Positions 1 through 9,778 of a stretch of 64,000 bases of DNA are shown piece by piece. Every line of letters begins with the position of its first letter. The stretch's first letter is position 1. The position numbers and the translations under genes are program-made. Source of the DNA: Bombyx mori (Eukaryota > Arthropoda > Insecta > Lepidoptera > Bombycidae); assembly GCF_030269925.1 (NCBI RefSeq), contig NC_085116.1:11408001-11472000 (forward strand), given 5' to 3'. The notes beneath the pieces are model-generated. The model made no database searches and was not told where the DNA came from. It saw only the letters and a list, made by a program, of their open reading frames with translations.

Positions 1-397
1 TTTAAAATTGTCGTTTCGCACCATTTGCAGTGGATGGGCCTTCGCGCTATGCTTACAAAGCAATTTTCTAGTTCTGCTATGTGTTTTTTATATTTTCATC
101 TGAATTTATCAGGGTACGTTTTAAAGAATATAGATTAGTGAAAATTTATTCGGATGCTTTAAAGTTTAGTTTAGTGGAATAAGCGGAGGCTTTTCAACGG
201 ATACAAACAAAGTAAACGTATTAAATGACATGCATAAATCTCAAACGCCATTGTGGAGCGTTGAACTCAATAGCACTGCAACATTTCTAGTGCGTTATAT
301 TCAAATAATTCCAATTATTAATTATTTTTCAATGCAAACAATTCATATGAAAGTTATCTCATTAATTGTAATAGATTTTCGTAACATGAAAATTCTC

Positions 398-642
398 TTT
401 TTTTATATTGCTTAGATCGGTGGAAGAGCTCACAGGCCACCTGGTGTTAAGTGGTTACTGGAGCCCATAGACATCTACAACGTAAATGCGCCACCCACCT
501 TGAGATATAAGTTCTAAAGTCTCAAGTATATTTACAACGGCTGCCCCACCCCTCAAACCGAAACGCATTACTGCTTCACGGCAGAAATAGGCAGGGTGGT
601 GGTACCTACCCGCGCGGACTCACAAGAGGTCCTACCACCAGT
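398..642 (-). mobile_element. Bm1-type SINE, near-complete 3' unit
   Basis: The reverse complement begins ACTGGTGGTAGGACC and ends in ATCTAAGC-type sequence plus A-run. It matches the other copies here, including TGCCGTGAAGCAGTAATGCG and GGGCTCCAGTAACCAC. The left A-run is interrupted (TTTTTTTATATTG on the + strand). The name Bm1 is from recall of the abundant Bombyx SINE. Confidence 0.9.
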
Positions 643-1208
643 AAAACCTTATTCCTATTTAAAATCTGTATTGATATAGCTAACTAGGCATTCCTTAAAT
701 TGTACCTACAAATCTTGTTTACAGCCAGCTAATAAATTCTAATACTTACAAAGATACAATCAGGGATTGTACAGTAAACACCTATTCCAGATTTATCTAA
801 CTGTTAAACATCGAATTTACATTAAAATTTTATTCGATAATTAATCTATGTAGAATGGTATTCGGCAAACACGCGCTATGGAAGAAATAGTTTTGTATCG
901 GAGTAAATCACGTACTGTGTTTAACGGATCATAGGATTGTGCGTGAGTGTGCGTGGGAGAGGTTGAACTCAACTTGCGGCCAACATTTATTATTCATCGG
1001 CGAAGACACGGGAAAGAAATTTGTGTAAGTGCGTTGAGATCCAGCCAATCTCGCCATCTTTATTTCATTCCTTATAAATGGATTACATCGTTCACAGACC
1101 TTGTTGCGTTATCGATGTTTTATTTTATTCGCGGTGATGGATATCTCCGATTTATATATAAGTATTCCATTTTTAAAATTACTTAGCTTATAATAATATA
1201 AGCAATAA
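643..1208 (+). other. Intron, no feature seen
   Basis: AT-rich unique-looking sequence between the SINE at 398 and the repeat at 1209. The 79-codon frame at 947-1186 has no recognisable motif. Positions 1-397 are similar. Confidence 0.6.
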
Positions 1209-1528
1209 AAAAAAATATGTGTGGTGTCATGGGACACCGGATAGGAACGAGGTTCCTTATTATAAAAATATTAATTTTAAGTTCTATTGGAGTTATAAAG
1301 AAAATAAAACTGGAAGTTTCGCAACAACCCACGGTCATTCGGTAACGTGCGAACTTATTGTGGTACACTTCATTCACGGTTGTTTGCATAAGAGTTAGTG
1401 TATTGCGCAAACGAACGCTCTGAGATCGTGGTCAATGAATGATAAAAAATGTGTTATTTTTTGTACGTTATTACAAAGTTAAGTCGTACACTGTGTGCAT
1501 TACTAATAAAAATCTTACGCTACGGACG
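1209..1528. repeat. Dispersed repeat, unclassified, copy 1
   Basis: About 320 bp from TATGTGTGGTGTC to TTACGCTACGGACGT closely matches 32703-33026, with a few substitutions and small indels. No inverted or direct terminal repeats and no protein motif were seen. Short frames shared by both copies on the - strand (starting MRNTLTLMQTT) follow from the repeat and are not evidence of a gene. Probably a transposon fragment or short non-autonomous element. Confidence 0.8.
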
Positions 1529-1990
1529 TTTTTTCCCGGTTAGGGTACCCCTCCGCATCGTCCCATAAGGAATTTGGTTCTGAAAAAAAAAATTGTAGGA
1601 ATAATAGGATCCCCATCTTCGCCAATAAGACTTAAGAAATCTCGATTTAGTAATACCAACGCATCGATGGAGGCCATCAATAAAAGGCCGAATTCGGCAA
1701 CGTTAATATGGCATAGAGCTGAGTTGAAAGCGATCCTTCACCGCGACGAGCGGTTGCGGGACGAGCGCGTGCGTGCGTACGTACGGGTGCAGCGGCGTGC
1801 GGCTGCGTGTGATGGATGGCGCCCGATATATCAGCCTCTATATCACCTCTACATCAACGCGAAGGCTACTCGGTGCCTCATCTCGCGAATATTAATCGGC
1901 AAAACGTGTATTGTACACAAAATGGTTCTTAATTCTCTCCAAGTATCAAGATTTACAATCCATGTTTTTCAATCGAAATCTCATTGTTTA

Positions 1991-2408
1991 TCTATACTAA
2001 TGTTATAAAGCTGAAGAGGTTGTCTGTTTGAACGCGCTAATCTCAGTCTGGTCCGATTTGAAAAATTCTTTCAGTGTTAGATAGCCCATTTATCGAGGAA
2101 GGCTATAGGCTATATAACATCACGTTAAGATCAATACAAGCGGAGCACCAATAAAGAATGTTTCAAAATTGGGAATATTTTTACCTTTTGAGAGTTTCCG
2201 CTGCGCGCACTGCAGAAACGGTTAAGTTTCGCTAAAATAATGTATGACAGAATGGTTCGCCTTTAAAACATCTAAAAAAAAGTCCGCGACAGCATAATTA
2301 TGTCAGGTTGGCTCACTACAACGTTTTTTATGCTAACCAAATTTGTTCTAAAATAAAGCGTTATTTATGAACTATTCCACGCGGACGAAGTCGCGGGCAA
2401 AAGCTAGT
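1991..2408 (+). mobile_element. Non-autonomous Helitron, 418 bp, intact ends
   Basis: Begins TCTATACTAATGTTATAAAG and ends with CTAG at 2405-2408, preceded by a short hairpin (CGCG-GACGAAGT-CGCG). It is flanked by A at 1990 and T at 2409, the A/T target expected for Helitrons. The body matches a very common lepidopteran family (AACGCGCTAATCTCAG, then TTCTTTCAGTGTTAG). No Rep/helicase coding. Confidence 0.88.
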
Positions 2409-3672
2409 GTAGAATAATTGATTTACAAAGACAATCATCGAAATTCGTGTTACTATAAACAGATTCAAAAAATACGATTTTAAATCCAATAAAAACGTCA
2501 AAGTGCCGTTGTACTAATGTGATATAAAAACGGTTTCCTTGAAGCTATTTAAGAATGGTAAAATTCGAGGGGGACTCACCTGTGACCCTATCCGGTGGCA
2601 TCGTTTTATCGGTACCCTGACACATAAATTACAACTAAAAGTAATTGTTGAAACTTTCCCGTAGCAAGCCGGAGGCCCAGAGCCGAAGAATTTGTGCCGA
2701 ATTACCTGCCACTGGTTTTAAGACTTGCAATTTATCAACCGAAGCTTACCTGTTCGACTGGAGACTGGCGATCGACACCTAGCCGGAAAACTGATCCCAT
2801 CGTCATTCTAAGGATCCATCGAAAAACATTAAGTCGGAACTTTAATATTGCGACTTACAAAAGCAATATGCATTTGAGTCGTTTTCAAATTTTGGGCCAA
2901 AAGCGAGTTATTTAATTTAATTGTCATAACCTTCATGTTACCATAATTATAATTACAGTAGATTTGTTGTCATGACAACAAACACGTGTTCCTATAACTA
3001 TATATATATTTGTAAACACTGTTAAATTAGGAGTTATACATAAAAAAAACTACCCCAAACATCATTCGTATCGCTGGTTCGAAATTAAAATTCTAACTTG
3101 TTTGCTATTTTTTCAGTAATGCGTGTTGAAATTCGGCCATTTTATTTAATCAGTATATAATACAATAATAAAGGAAGACTAACTGGATATTAGAACATTA
3201 ATAAAATCAAAATAAGTACGATTTCTAAGCTTTTAGAAAAAGTTCCTATTTAAATTGTGATCTGTGTTGGCGTTATCAAATGCATAAAATGAAAAATATA
3301 TTATAAATGAATATTACCTATATAATATTATCAATAAATGAGTGATAGACTTGATTGTGATGAAGCATATTTTTTTATTCTGAACACGCGTTAATACAAA
3401 AAAAATTATGGAAAATTAGAGAAAGTTTAAATTCATGAAATCCTTACATTTTTGGGTGCAAAATTGAAAACGACCCATAATTTACATACCGTATCTTTAG
3501 TACATCGTAATACGTATGAAAATGCAGTGAGTAAAGTGAAAAGAACACATTACCAAAATTTGTGAGTGTTGTGTGCGTCGCGTACATTTCGGTATCTCGG
3601 AAAAAGGCGCGTTTTGATTGACGCCGGCAATCGGCTTAATGTAACCTCTAGGCAAGTTTTGCGCCGCCGCAC
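2409..3672 (+). other. Intron and BEL/Pao target region, no gene seen
   Basis: AT-rich up to about 3540, then a more GC-rich 130 bases (GTGTTGTGTGCGTCGCGTAC to GCGCCGCCGCAC) leading to the insertion site. The GC-rich character continues past the element at 10809-10870, so the retrotransposon split one such patch. No splice-bounded coding segment recognised. Confidence 0.55.
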
Positions 3673-3677
3673 AAACG
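3673..3677. repeat. Target-site duplication AAACG, left copy
   Basis: AAACG directly abuts the left LTR and is repeated at 10809-10813 next to the right LTR. Five bases is the usual integrase stagger for BEL/Pao elements, and the match fixes both element ends. Confidence 0.9.
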
Positions 3678-4707
3678 TGTTGGGTACGCAGCACGTCACC
3701 CGTGTCGATAAGGCGAGTGACGCCAACCCAGGTTGGACGGGTTTATGAATCTTATAAGATTTCTTGAAATCCTATAAGACGCCGGATGCCCGTCTCGTGG
3801 CGATTATTCGTGTCGATCTGAAGCAGTCGATGTAGGGTCCTGAGGTGTACGGTATCGTACAAGCTCACTCGAAATTAAAACTCAAAACTTTACTAATTAA
3901 CGTATACCGAGCCGACCGATCTGTCAATACAACCGAATTCAATAACCGACGATCTTTTCAATGGTCTTCAAGTCTTCAATAAATATCTTCAATATTTCAA
4001 TAAATTCTTCGAGGCGCAGATGTCTTTACTCGTGCGTTTTTTGGTGTTCTTCGTTCGGAGGGTCGGCGGCTGGCGGTTGGCAGGTAGTCGGTCGAGGGTC
4101 GGTCGGTAGGTCGGCAGGTACCTGACAGCGTCGCAGGGTCGCTTAACTACCTCGGAATGTTACCCTACAGAGATCTCGTGTAAATACGGCTCTCGTCGAG
4201 ATCATTTTCACTATGATCGGCTCGGTTTATTCGTTATATCTATTTATTTAATAAATGTATATACTAATGCCTTATACTTAACTATTCTATGTTGTAATCC
4301 CTATCGATACATATAACTTATTCTATGCTTAATCTATATGACGCGCCCGTATAAACAAAATACCCGGTCCTGAACACAGATAAATGCTGTTTGTTACATC
4401 GTTTCGGGACGCGGGCCGGGCGCATGTTCATTTAAGTTAATATGCTAATCTTAAAACTATCGGGAATAATAAAGCAAAAGTGTATACTATTTATTTCAAA
4501 GCAACTTACGTTCTATTCTTAGTAAAATCTATGTGCACGTTATCAATGTCCTTATATATCTATATGTCCATGCACTCTATTTATTTGTCTATTTGTTATA
4601 ACTCTATGTATATTTAAGTCTATGTCTATATACGTATCTATATAAATCTATTATAAATTCTATTCAACTTATTCTATAATTGTGGGGCGACGCCGCTGTC
4701 GCCAACA
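3678..4707 (-). repeat. 3' LTR of the BEL/Pao element
   Basis: Terminal repeat of 1030 bp, the 3' LTR in the element's sense direction. It starts TGTTGGGTACG and ends CGCCAACA on the + strand. Read by eye against 9779-10808 at an offset of 6101 bases, I saw no difference and the lengths are equal. The stop of the integrase frame (4674) lies 34 bases inside this LTR. Confidence 0.95.
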
Positions 4708-6950
4708 TCCTCCCCCTCGTGCGTAGCACCGACTCCTTGTAGTGGCGACTCTATGGGCGTGGGCTCGTCGCTCGTTGCAGGCACCAGCAGGATCATCTTG
4801 GAGGCAGGTCTCTTAAGCAGACCGCCGCTCGTTCTGACGTCGACGGTTCGTACACGGTTGTCGGGGCCTGGGTAGGTGTGGACAACTTGCCCGCGCGGCC
4901 ATGTGTTGCGTGGCAGCGTGGAGTCCACTATGAGGACGGTATCCCCACACTGCAAGTCCTCGCCAGCTGCTCTCCCGTCGATCTTCCTGGGCAGCAGCGT
5001 AGGCAGGTATTCCTTGACCCACCTACTCCAGAAGTGGTCCGCCATACGCTGCGCCACTCTCCATGTCCTTTTGCCGGTCAGGTCTTCGTCTCTGTAGTCG
5101 CCGATGCTTGGAGCTCCGCAGGACCTCCCTATGAGGAAGTGATTCGGCGTGAGTGCTTCTGACTCCCAACTCTCTTCCCTGGCGACGAGCGGTCGCGAGT
5201 TGACGACGTGCTCCGCCTCCAACAGAAGAGTGTGCAGAACTTCTTCCCTCGGGTGTCTTTCCTTCAGTGTGACCGCCAGCGCGGTCTTCACGGACCGCAC
5301 CAAACGTTCCCACGCGCCTCCCATGTTCGGCGCTCCTGGCGGGATGAACTTCCATTTTATGTTCATCTGAGCGGCCCGTGACACGACGTCTGCTTCCCTT
5401 GCATTCTCGATTGCCTGCTTAAGCTCCTTGTTGGCGCCGACGAAGTTAGTCCCATTGTCGCTGTAAATGACTTTGGGCGTTCCTCGCCGGGCGGCCATCC
5501 TGCGCAGCGCTAACAGCATTGAGTCTGCCGTCAGTGACGCTGCTAGCTCCATGTGGACTGCTCTCGTGGTGAGGCATGTGAACAGCACGCCCCACCTCTT
5601 CTCGTGACGTCGTCCTACAGTCACCGTCATCGGCCCGAAGTAATCGACGGCAGCACAGGTGAACGGCGGCTCTCCATGTCGTAGCCGCTCTATCGGCAGG
5701 TCTCCGGTGGGCGGTAGTCGTGGTGTACTCCGATAGACCTTGCACCACTGGCATCGGACGGCCGTCGCTCGAATGATCGATCTTAGACCTAGGATCCAGT
5801 AGCGCTGCCGCACCTCGTTCATCACCGTTGCGTGGTTACCGTGCTGGAACGCCTCGTGATAGTGTTTGATCAATAATCTCGCTATTACGTGCTTCCCGTC
5901 CAGCACGATCGGTCGCTTGCAGCCTGCATCTATGTATTGCGCTGCGTCGATACGTCCGCGCAGGCGCAACAGGCCATCTTCCATCACGACGTCGAGCCGT
6001 CGCAACTTGGGGTGACGTTCGGGATCTTTTTCACCGAAGCTCTCTCCTTGGCTGCTTCTCAGTAGGATCTTCTCCGCCTTCTTCAAGTGGGGCGGATCAA
6101 GCAGCAGCCACGCTTCTTTAGGTGCTTCCGGGGTCCTTAACTTCCATGTGGATCGGGGTTGCTTCGTTCGTGTCGTCCTCCACGTGGGATCTTGCTGCTC
6201 CAATTGTCTGGACACGCAGGCGCTCTCCTTCCGAGGTCGACACAGCTCGATAAATTGGAGGACCCTGGCTGTTGCTCTCAATAACTTGACCCAGCTTGAG
6301 AATCTGTGCGGATCGGGCGTGGGTCGAGCGTCAGCGGTCCTCGCCGTGGCGACCAGGAAGACCTCTTTCTTTTCTCCAGACGGTTCTTGCTTGAATGTTC
6401 GCGGCTTGGGCCAGCGCGATCCATCCCACGTCAGGAACTTGGGTCCATTAAACCACCGATGCGTGTGGTCGAAATCCGCCGGCGCCTCCCTAGTTGCGTC
6501 GTCTGCTGGGTTTTGCGAGCCAGGCACCCATCGCCATTCTTGGGGCTTCGTTGACTCTTCTATCTCGGCGAGTCGGTGCGCGACGAAAGGTTTGAACGTG
6601 CGTGGGTCGGTCTTTATCCATGTCAGGACTGTACTGGAGTCAGTCCAGTACGTCCTTACACCGACTGCGATGTCCAATTCGTCCGCTATCGCCTGCGCCA
6701 TCCTTGTCCCCAGCAGCGCAGCTTGCAGCTCCAGCCTTGGGATGGAGACTGGTCTCAGTGGGGTCACCCTGGCTTTCCCTGCTAGAAGCGTGACGCGGTA
6801 GGTGCTCTCGTCTGCCTTCTGACGCCAATAGACTGCACACGCGTAGGCCTTCTCGCTGGCGTCGGTGAACGTGTGCAGCTCCCCCTCAGTGTTGCAGCAC
6901 GAGAAGCACCTTGCCATTCGGAGGCCTTGCAGCATGCGAAGGTTTCCACG
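4674..6950 (-). CDS. BEL/Pao RNase H and integrase region of pol, open
   Basis: One uninterrupted frame; the part from about residue 50 of the 807-codon frame beginning at 7097 is homologous, upstream is another frame. RNase H: TFTDAS (D79), RLELQ (E123), TDSS (D153), NPADD (D199). Integrase: zinc-binding H414, H419, C449, C452; catalytic D485 (AAVDYFGP), D547 (YSDNGTNF) and E597 (GAWERLV), with normal spacing. A C-terminal BEL-type domain lies at about residues 680-780. It would copy and insert element DNA in the nucleus. No env frame follows. The end lies inside the 3' LTR. It is open but cut off from a normal start by the upstream lesions. Confidence 0.9.
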   Translation of the reverse strand, partial: RGNLRMLQGLRMARCFSCCNTEGELHTFTDASEKAYACAVYWRQKADESTYRVTLLAGKARVTPLRPVSIPRLELQAALLGTRMAQAIADELDIAVGVRTYWTDSSTVLTWIKTDPRTFKPFVAHRLAEIEESTKPQEWRWVPGSQNPADDATREAPADFDHTHRWFNGPKFLTWDGSRWPKPRTFKQEPSGEKKEVFLVATARTADARPTPDPHRFSSWVKLLRATARVLQFIELCRPRKESACVSRQLEQQDPTWRTTRTKQPRSTWKLRTPEAPKEAWLLLDPPHLKKAEKILLRSSQGESFGEKDPERHPKLRRLDVVMEDGLLRLRGRIDAAQYIDAGCKRPIVLDGKHVIARLLIKHYHEAFQHGNHATVMNEVRQRYWILGLRSIIRATAVRCQWCKVYRSTPRLPPTGDLPIERLRHGEPPFTCAAVDYFGPMTVTVGRRHEKRWGVLFTCLTTRAVHMELAASLTADSMLLALRRMAARRGTPKVIYSDNGTNFVGANKELKQAIENAREADVVSRAAQMNIKWKFIPPGAPNMGGAWERLVRSVKTALAVTLKERHPREEVLHTLLLEAEHVVNSRPLVAREESWESEALTPNHFLIGRSCGAPSIGDYRDEDLTGKRTWRVAQRMADHFWSRWVKEYLPTLLPRKIDGRAAGEDLQCGDTVLIVDSTLPRNTWPRGQVVHTYPGPDNRVRTVDVRTSGGLLKRPASKMILLVPATSDEPTPIESPLQGVGATHEGEDVGDSGVAPQL
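4708..4720 (-). promoter_or_regulatory. Polypurine tract of the BEL/Pao element
   Basis: On the - strand the 13 bases read ACGAGGGGGAGGA and directly abut the 3' LTR. This is where plus-strand DNA synthesis primes in LTR retrotransposons. It overlaps the 3' end of the pol frame. Confidence 0.85.
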
Positions 6951-6994
6951 CCACCTCGTCCTTTTCCAGGATGACGTCGTCCCAGTCGATCCCG

Positions 6995-7597
6995 CTCCGC
7001 CAAATGCTCTTCTCGTTTGGTCGGGGTTCGTGCTTCTATATCCTTTGGGTCTCGTGGATGTGTCTGGAATCCCATCTCGTCCGACTCGTAGAACCACCGC
7101 AGGCCCAGGGTCTTTTCTTCCTTCGACCCCAGCTCTATGTCTCCTGGGGTCGCACCACCTGCGAGGCTCGCCAAGACGCCGCGCCTATTCGATGCCCAGC
7201 CTCTGAGCTCGAATTTCGCTCCACGGTGGACGACATCCACTTCGCTGGCTATGGTTATAGCCTCTTCTTCCGTCTCGAAGCTCTGCAGGTAGTCGTCCAT
7301 GTAGTGGTTTCTTTCTATTGCCCGCGCGGCTTCTGGATATTGATATCTGTAATCCTTGGCATTCTTATTTGTAACGAACAGCGCCGCGCTCGTTGAAAAG
7401 GCCGCTCCGAATATGACCGACGTCATTCTATACTCTTTTGAAGCGGCCTCGCGTCGATCTTCTCTATAGAGGAATCTCAGGCTGTCGCGGTCCTCGTCCC
7501 TGATCCTTATCTGCAGGAACCTCTCCTTGATGTCCGCGACAACCGCGACGAGCCTTTGCCGGAACCGCAACACCACTCCGAACAGGGATTGTAGGTC
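6995..7597 (-). pseudogene. BEL/Pao reverse transcriptase, truncated at both ends
   Basis: The frame through 7576-7000 holds RT motif A (VVADIKE, D15 counted from the GTG at 7576) and the catalytic box YMDD (92-95), then the connection region up to TPTKREE. Before motif A the family normally has roughly 100 residues of fingers region after the protease linker. Here the linker frame (ending GRFEA near 7600) runs directly into a segment just before VVLRFRQR, so that part seems deleted. After TPTKREE the sequence jumps at about 6995 into another frame reading IWRSGIDWDDVI, so a short conserved stretch of the connection domain also seems missing. Deletion sizes are inference from family length. 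Confidence 0.8.
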
Positions 7598-7699
7598 CGA
7601 GCTTCGAAGCGGCCGTCCTCGCGTCTCCGACCTCTGTTGTCCTCCTTCTCCAAGATGTCGAGCACCTTCGCCTCCATATCCGTGCTCGGACGCTTGGGT

Positions 7700-9101
7700 G
7701 CGACTCTATTGCGATGTGCTCCTTCACCAGTCTGTCCAAGGCCTCTTCGCGCATCGATACATGGGCGCAGGTGAGGAAGTTGACCTCTTTTGCGTTGTTG
7801 CCGTCGAGACCATGTAGCACCCATCCCAATTGGGTGAATGAGGCTACCGGCTGGTTCCTCTTGCCCCTGCGCGTCGTCTTGGCGGCGATGAGTCCCCAGT
7901 TGTCCTGCCCAATCAATAGTTTGGGGGATTGTTCTTCGTAATTTAACTGGTCCGCTAGGCTCCTCAGGTGCGCGTAGCCTTCGATGGTCTCTCTTTTCAA
8001 TCGCTGGGGTGCAAGGGTCATGTCGTCCATTGTGCGCGCTCCGAAGATCGTCCTCTTCTGCCGCTGGTGAAGCCCTCGAACTCGGATGTTAAGCTTCATC
8101 GAGTCCTTCTTCGCTAGGGTCTTCCCGCCCACGGTCTCGAGGCGGAGCATCTCTTTGGGTCCCTTCAGGCCGATCTGCTTCGCCACGCTCGAGTCCAGGA
8201 GAGTTACAGTGGAGCCTTCGTCCAGCAGGGCCAGCACCGTCGTCGATCCCGATGGCCCGTACACTTCAACGGGCACCATCTTCAAGTACGCCCTGCTGAT
8301 CTGTGTGCAGTTGATGGGAAGTCGCACGTTGTTCGCGATTTCCCTGTTCTCTGCTGGCTCTGTCTCCGGCTTCTCGTTGTGTAGCGAGTGGTGATGCCAG
8401 CGCTTGCACGTGCGGCATGGCGGTCGTTGACACGATTGCTTTCGGTGCTCACCATCGAGGCACTTGTAACATAGGCGCGACTCCTTTGCCATTCTCCATC
8501 GTTCCTGCACTGTAGCGCCCTTGTACCTCGGACAATCGTACAGCGGGTGTCCATCCTTGCATTGCGGGCACGCCGGCTTGTCTATTATTACTCTGTCCGA
8601 AGTTGCGCGCTCGGTGCAGTCGGTTGTGGCGTGCGTCGCCTGTCGCCTCGATGGTTGTCTTTTCGTTGCTACTTCAGCCACGGCGTGTGGCCCGCACCGG
8701 TCCGCCATCTTGTTCAGGAAGCCGCACATCGTGTTGAGGTCCGGGTCTCCTTCGGTCTTTTCGATAATGTGATCGTACCACCGGAACCTCAGGATGGTCG
8801 GCATCTTGTCGACGATGCTCTTCAGCAGTTCGGGCGACATCAAATATTGGGGTTTCCGCAGCCCCCTGATCGCTGCGACGGTATTGTTAACATTGCTCGC
8901 CAGTGAGCAAATGTCGTAGGCGGAGTCGCTTATCGTTGGAAGTCTTCGTATGCGGTCTAGCTCCGCTAAGACTAAAGCGTCCGCCCTTCCATAGCACCGC
9001 CGCAGTGATTCCATTACTTCCTCCGGTGTGCTCTCGGAGTACAGCTGGCTGCGGACTCCTTCCCTGGCTTGTCCTTTCAGCGCTCTTCTCAGCCGCGCCA
9101 T
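7700..9101 (-). pseudogene. BEL/Pao gag C-terminal part, zinc knuckles and aspartic protease
   Basis: The open frame from 9101 continues the gag core (residues 1-140). It has cysteine-rich knuckles at about residues 178-241 (C178-C181-C190, then C211-C214-C224, C229-C232 and H241). A retropepsin-like protease follows with active-site motif LLDEGST at 292-298 (D294) and the later segment LLIGQDNWGL. These are the nucleic-acid-binding and polyprotein-processing parts of a BEL/Pao gag-pol. The frame is lost near 7707, about residue 468, where homologous sequence resumes in another frame (the segment around 7620-7705, beginning VAPKRPSTDM). The open frame itself runs on to 7464 but beyond about 7700 is not meaningful. 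Confidence 0.85.
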
Positions 9102-9741
9102 GTTTTGAGAAGAGTGGAGCGGTATCCTCGTAGACAGCCTTGAAGGCCACCCACTCCCTGCAGTCGCCTTCGAACGTCGGCAACTGGTGCATGTAGTCGG
9201 GTTGTGGCGGCAGCTCCTTGGTCGTTGCGCTCCTCACTGCTTCCACTATCGCCTTAGCCAGGTCCCTGTTGCTGCAATCTTCCATGTTGGCCTTGCTGAC
9301 GGGGTGGTTCTCAATGTGCTCGCCTGCGGGCTCCTTGTCCATACTGCCCGCCGACGTCTGGACCCAGGCCCTGACCTGGTCCTCCCGGTCCTTTGGCTCT
9401 TCTATAATGGAATCATCGTCGTCTTCGCTTTCGGCCTGAATCAATTGCAGGCGGAGTCTGGCGGCTATAGTGGCTGCTTGTGCTTCTATCAATTCTTTTT
9501 CCGCCAGCTCCGCTCTCGCTGCCAGTTCCTTACGTCGTAGCGATTTCTTCGACGCGGGTCTATTTTCACCACGTGTCCGCGTCGTTGCCTCTTCAAGTTT
9601 TGTGTTCTGGGTCGTACCGGTCGCGGAGCTCTCGTATGTTTCGTACGACGTCGCTTCTGTTGCCTCCGGACTGGATTCTTGAACCGCAGGTTCGAGTGGC
9701 TGTTCCCTCGATGATCCCTTGTTGCTCCTGGTGATCGGCAT
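9102..9741 (-). pseudogene. BEL/Pao gag, N-terminal part, ends in a frameshift
   Basis: The likely start is the ATG at 9739-9741 (protein begins MPITRSNKG), 19 bases inside the primer site; the frame runs on upstream into the LTR but that part is unlikely to be coding. The first about 120 residues are rich in S, T, E and R, followed by a Lys/Ala/Glu-rich stretch that looks helical. The conserved gag segment LPTFEGDCREW lies near the end. At the A-run at 9103-9106 the gag homology leaves this frame and continues in the frame beginning MARLRRALKG at 9101. A single-base indel is the simplest explanation. The remainder of this frame (to 8887) is out-of-frame translation. Confidence 0.82.
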
Positions 9742-9759
9742 CGTTGAATAATCGCTGTA

Positions 9760-9776
9760 TCCGGCTCGAAGGACCA
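9760..9776 (-). promoter_or_regulatory. Primer binding site for tRNA-Tyr
   Basis: On the + strand the bases read TCCGGCTCGAAGGACCA, which is the 3' end of eukaryotic tRNA-Tyr including CCA (17 of 17 by recall of the conserved acceptor and T-arm sequence). The - strand is therefore complementary to that tRNA and would prime minus-strand DNA synthesis. It lies 2 bases inside the 5' LTR boundary, the expected position. Confidence 0.88.
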
Positions 9777-9778
9777 GC

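Noticed and set aside
1574..2008. 144-codon open frame
   Set aside because: Starts at TTG, has no motif, and runs into the Helitron at 1991.
4674..4900. Envelope-like gene at the end of the BEL/Pao element
   Set aside because: The integrase C-terminal domain runs straight to the polypurine tract and LTR; no further frame exists.
6148..6801. 217-codon + strand frame and many others across 4.8-9.6 kb
   Set aside because: Antisense shadows of the GC-richer BEL/Pao pol and gag; no independent motifs.
9095..9115. Programmed frameshift inside gag
   Set aside because: The A-run at 9103-9106 is not a standard slippery site and the break lies within the conserved gag core, where programmed shifts are not expected; a mutation or read error is simpler.
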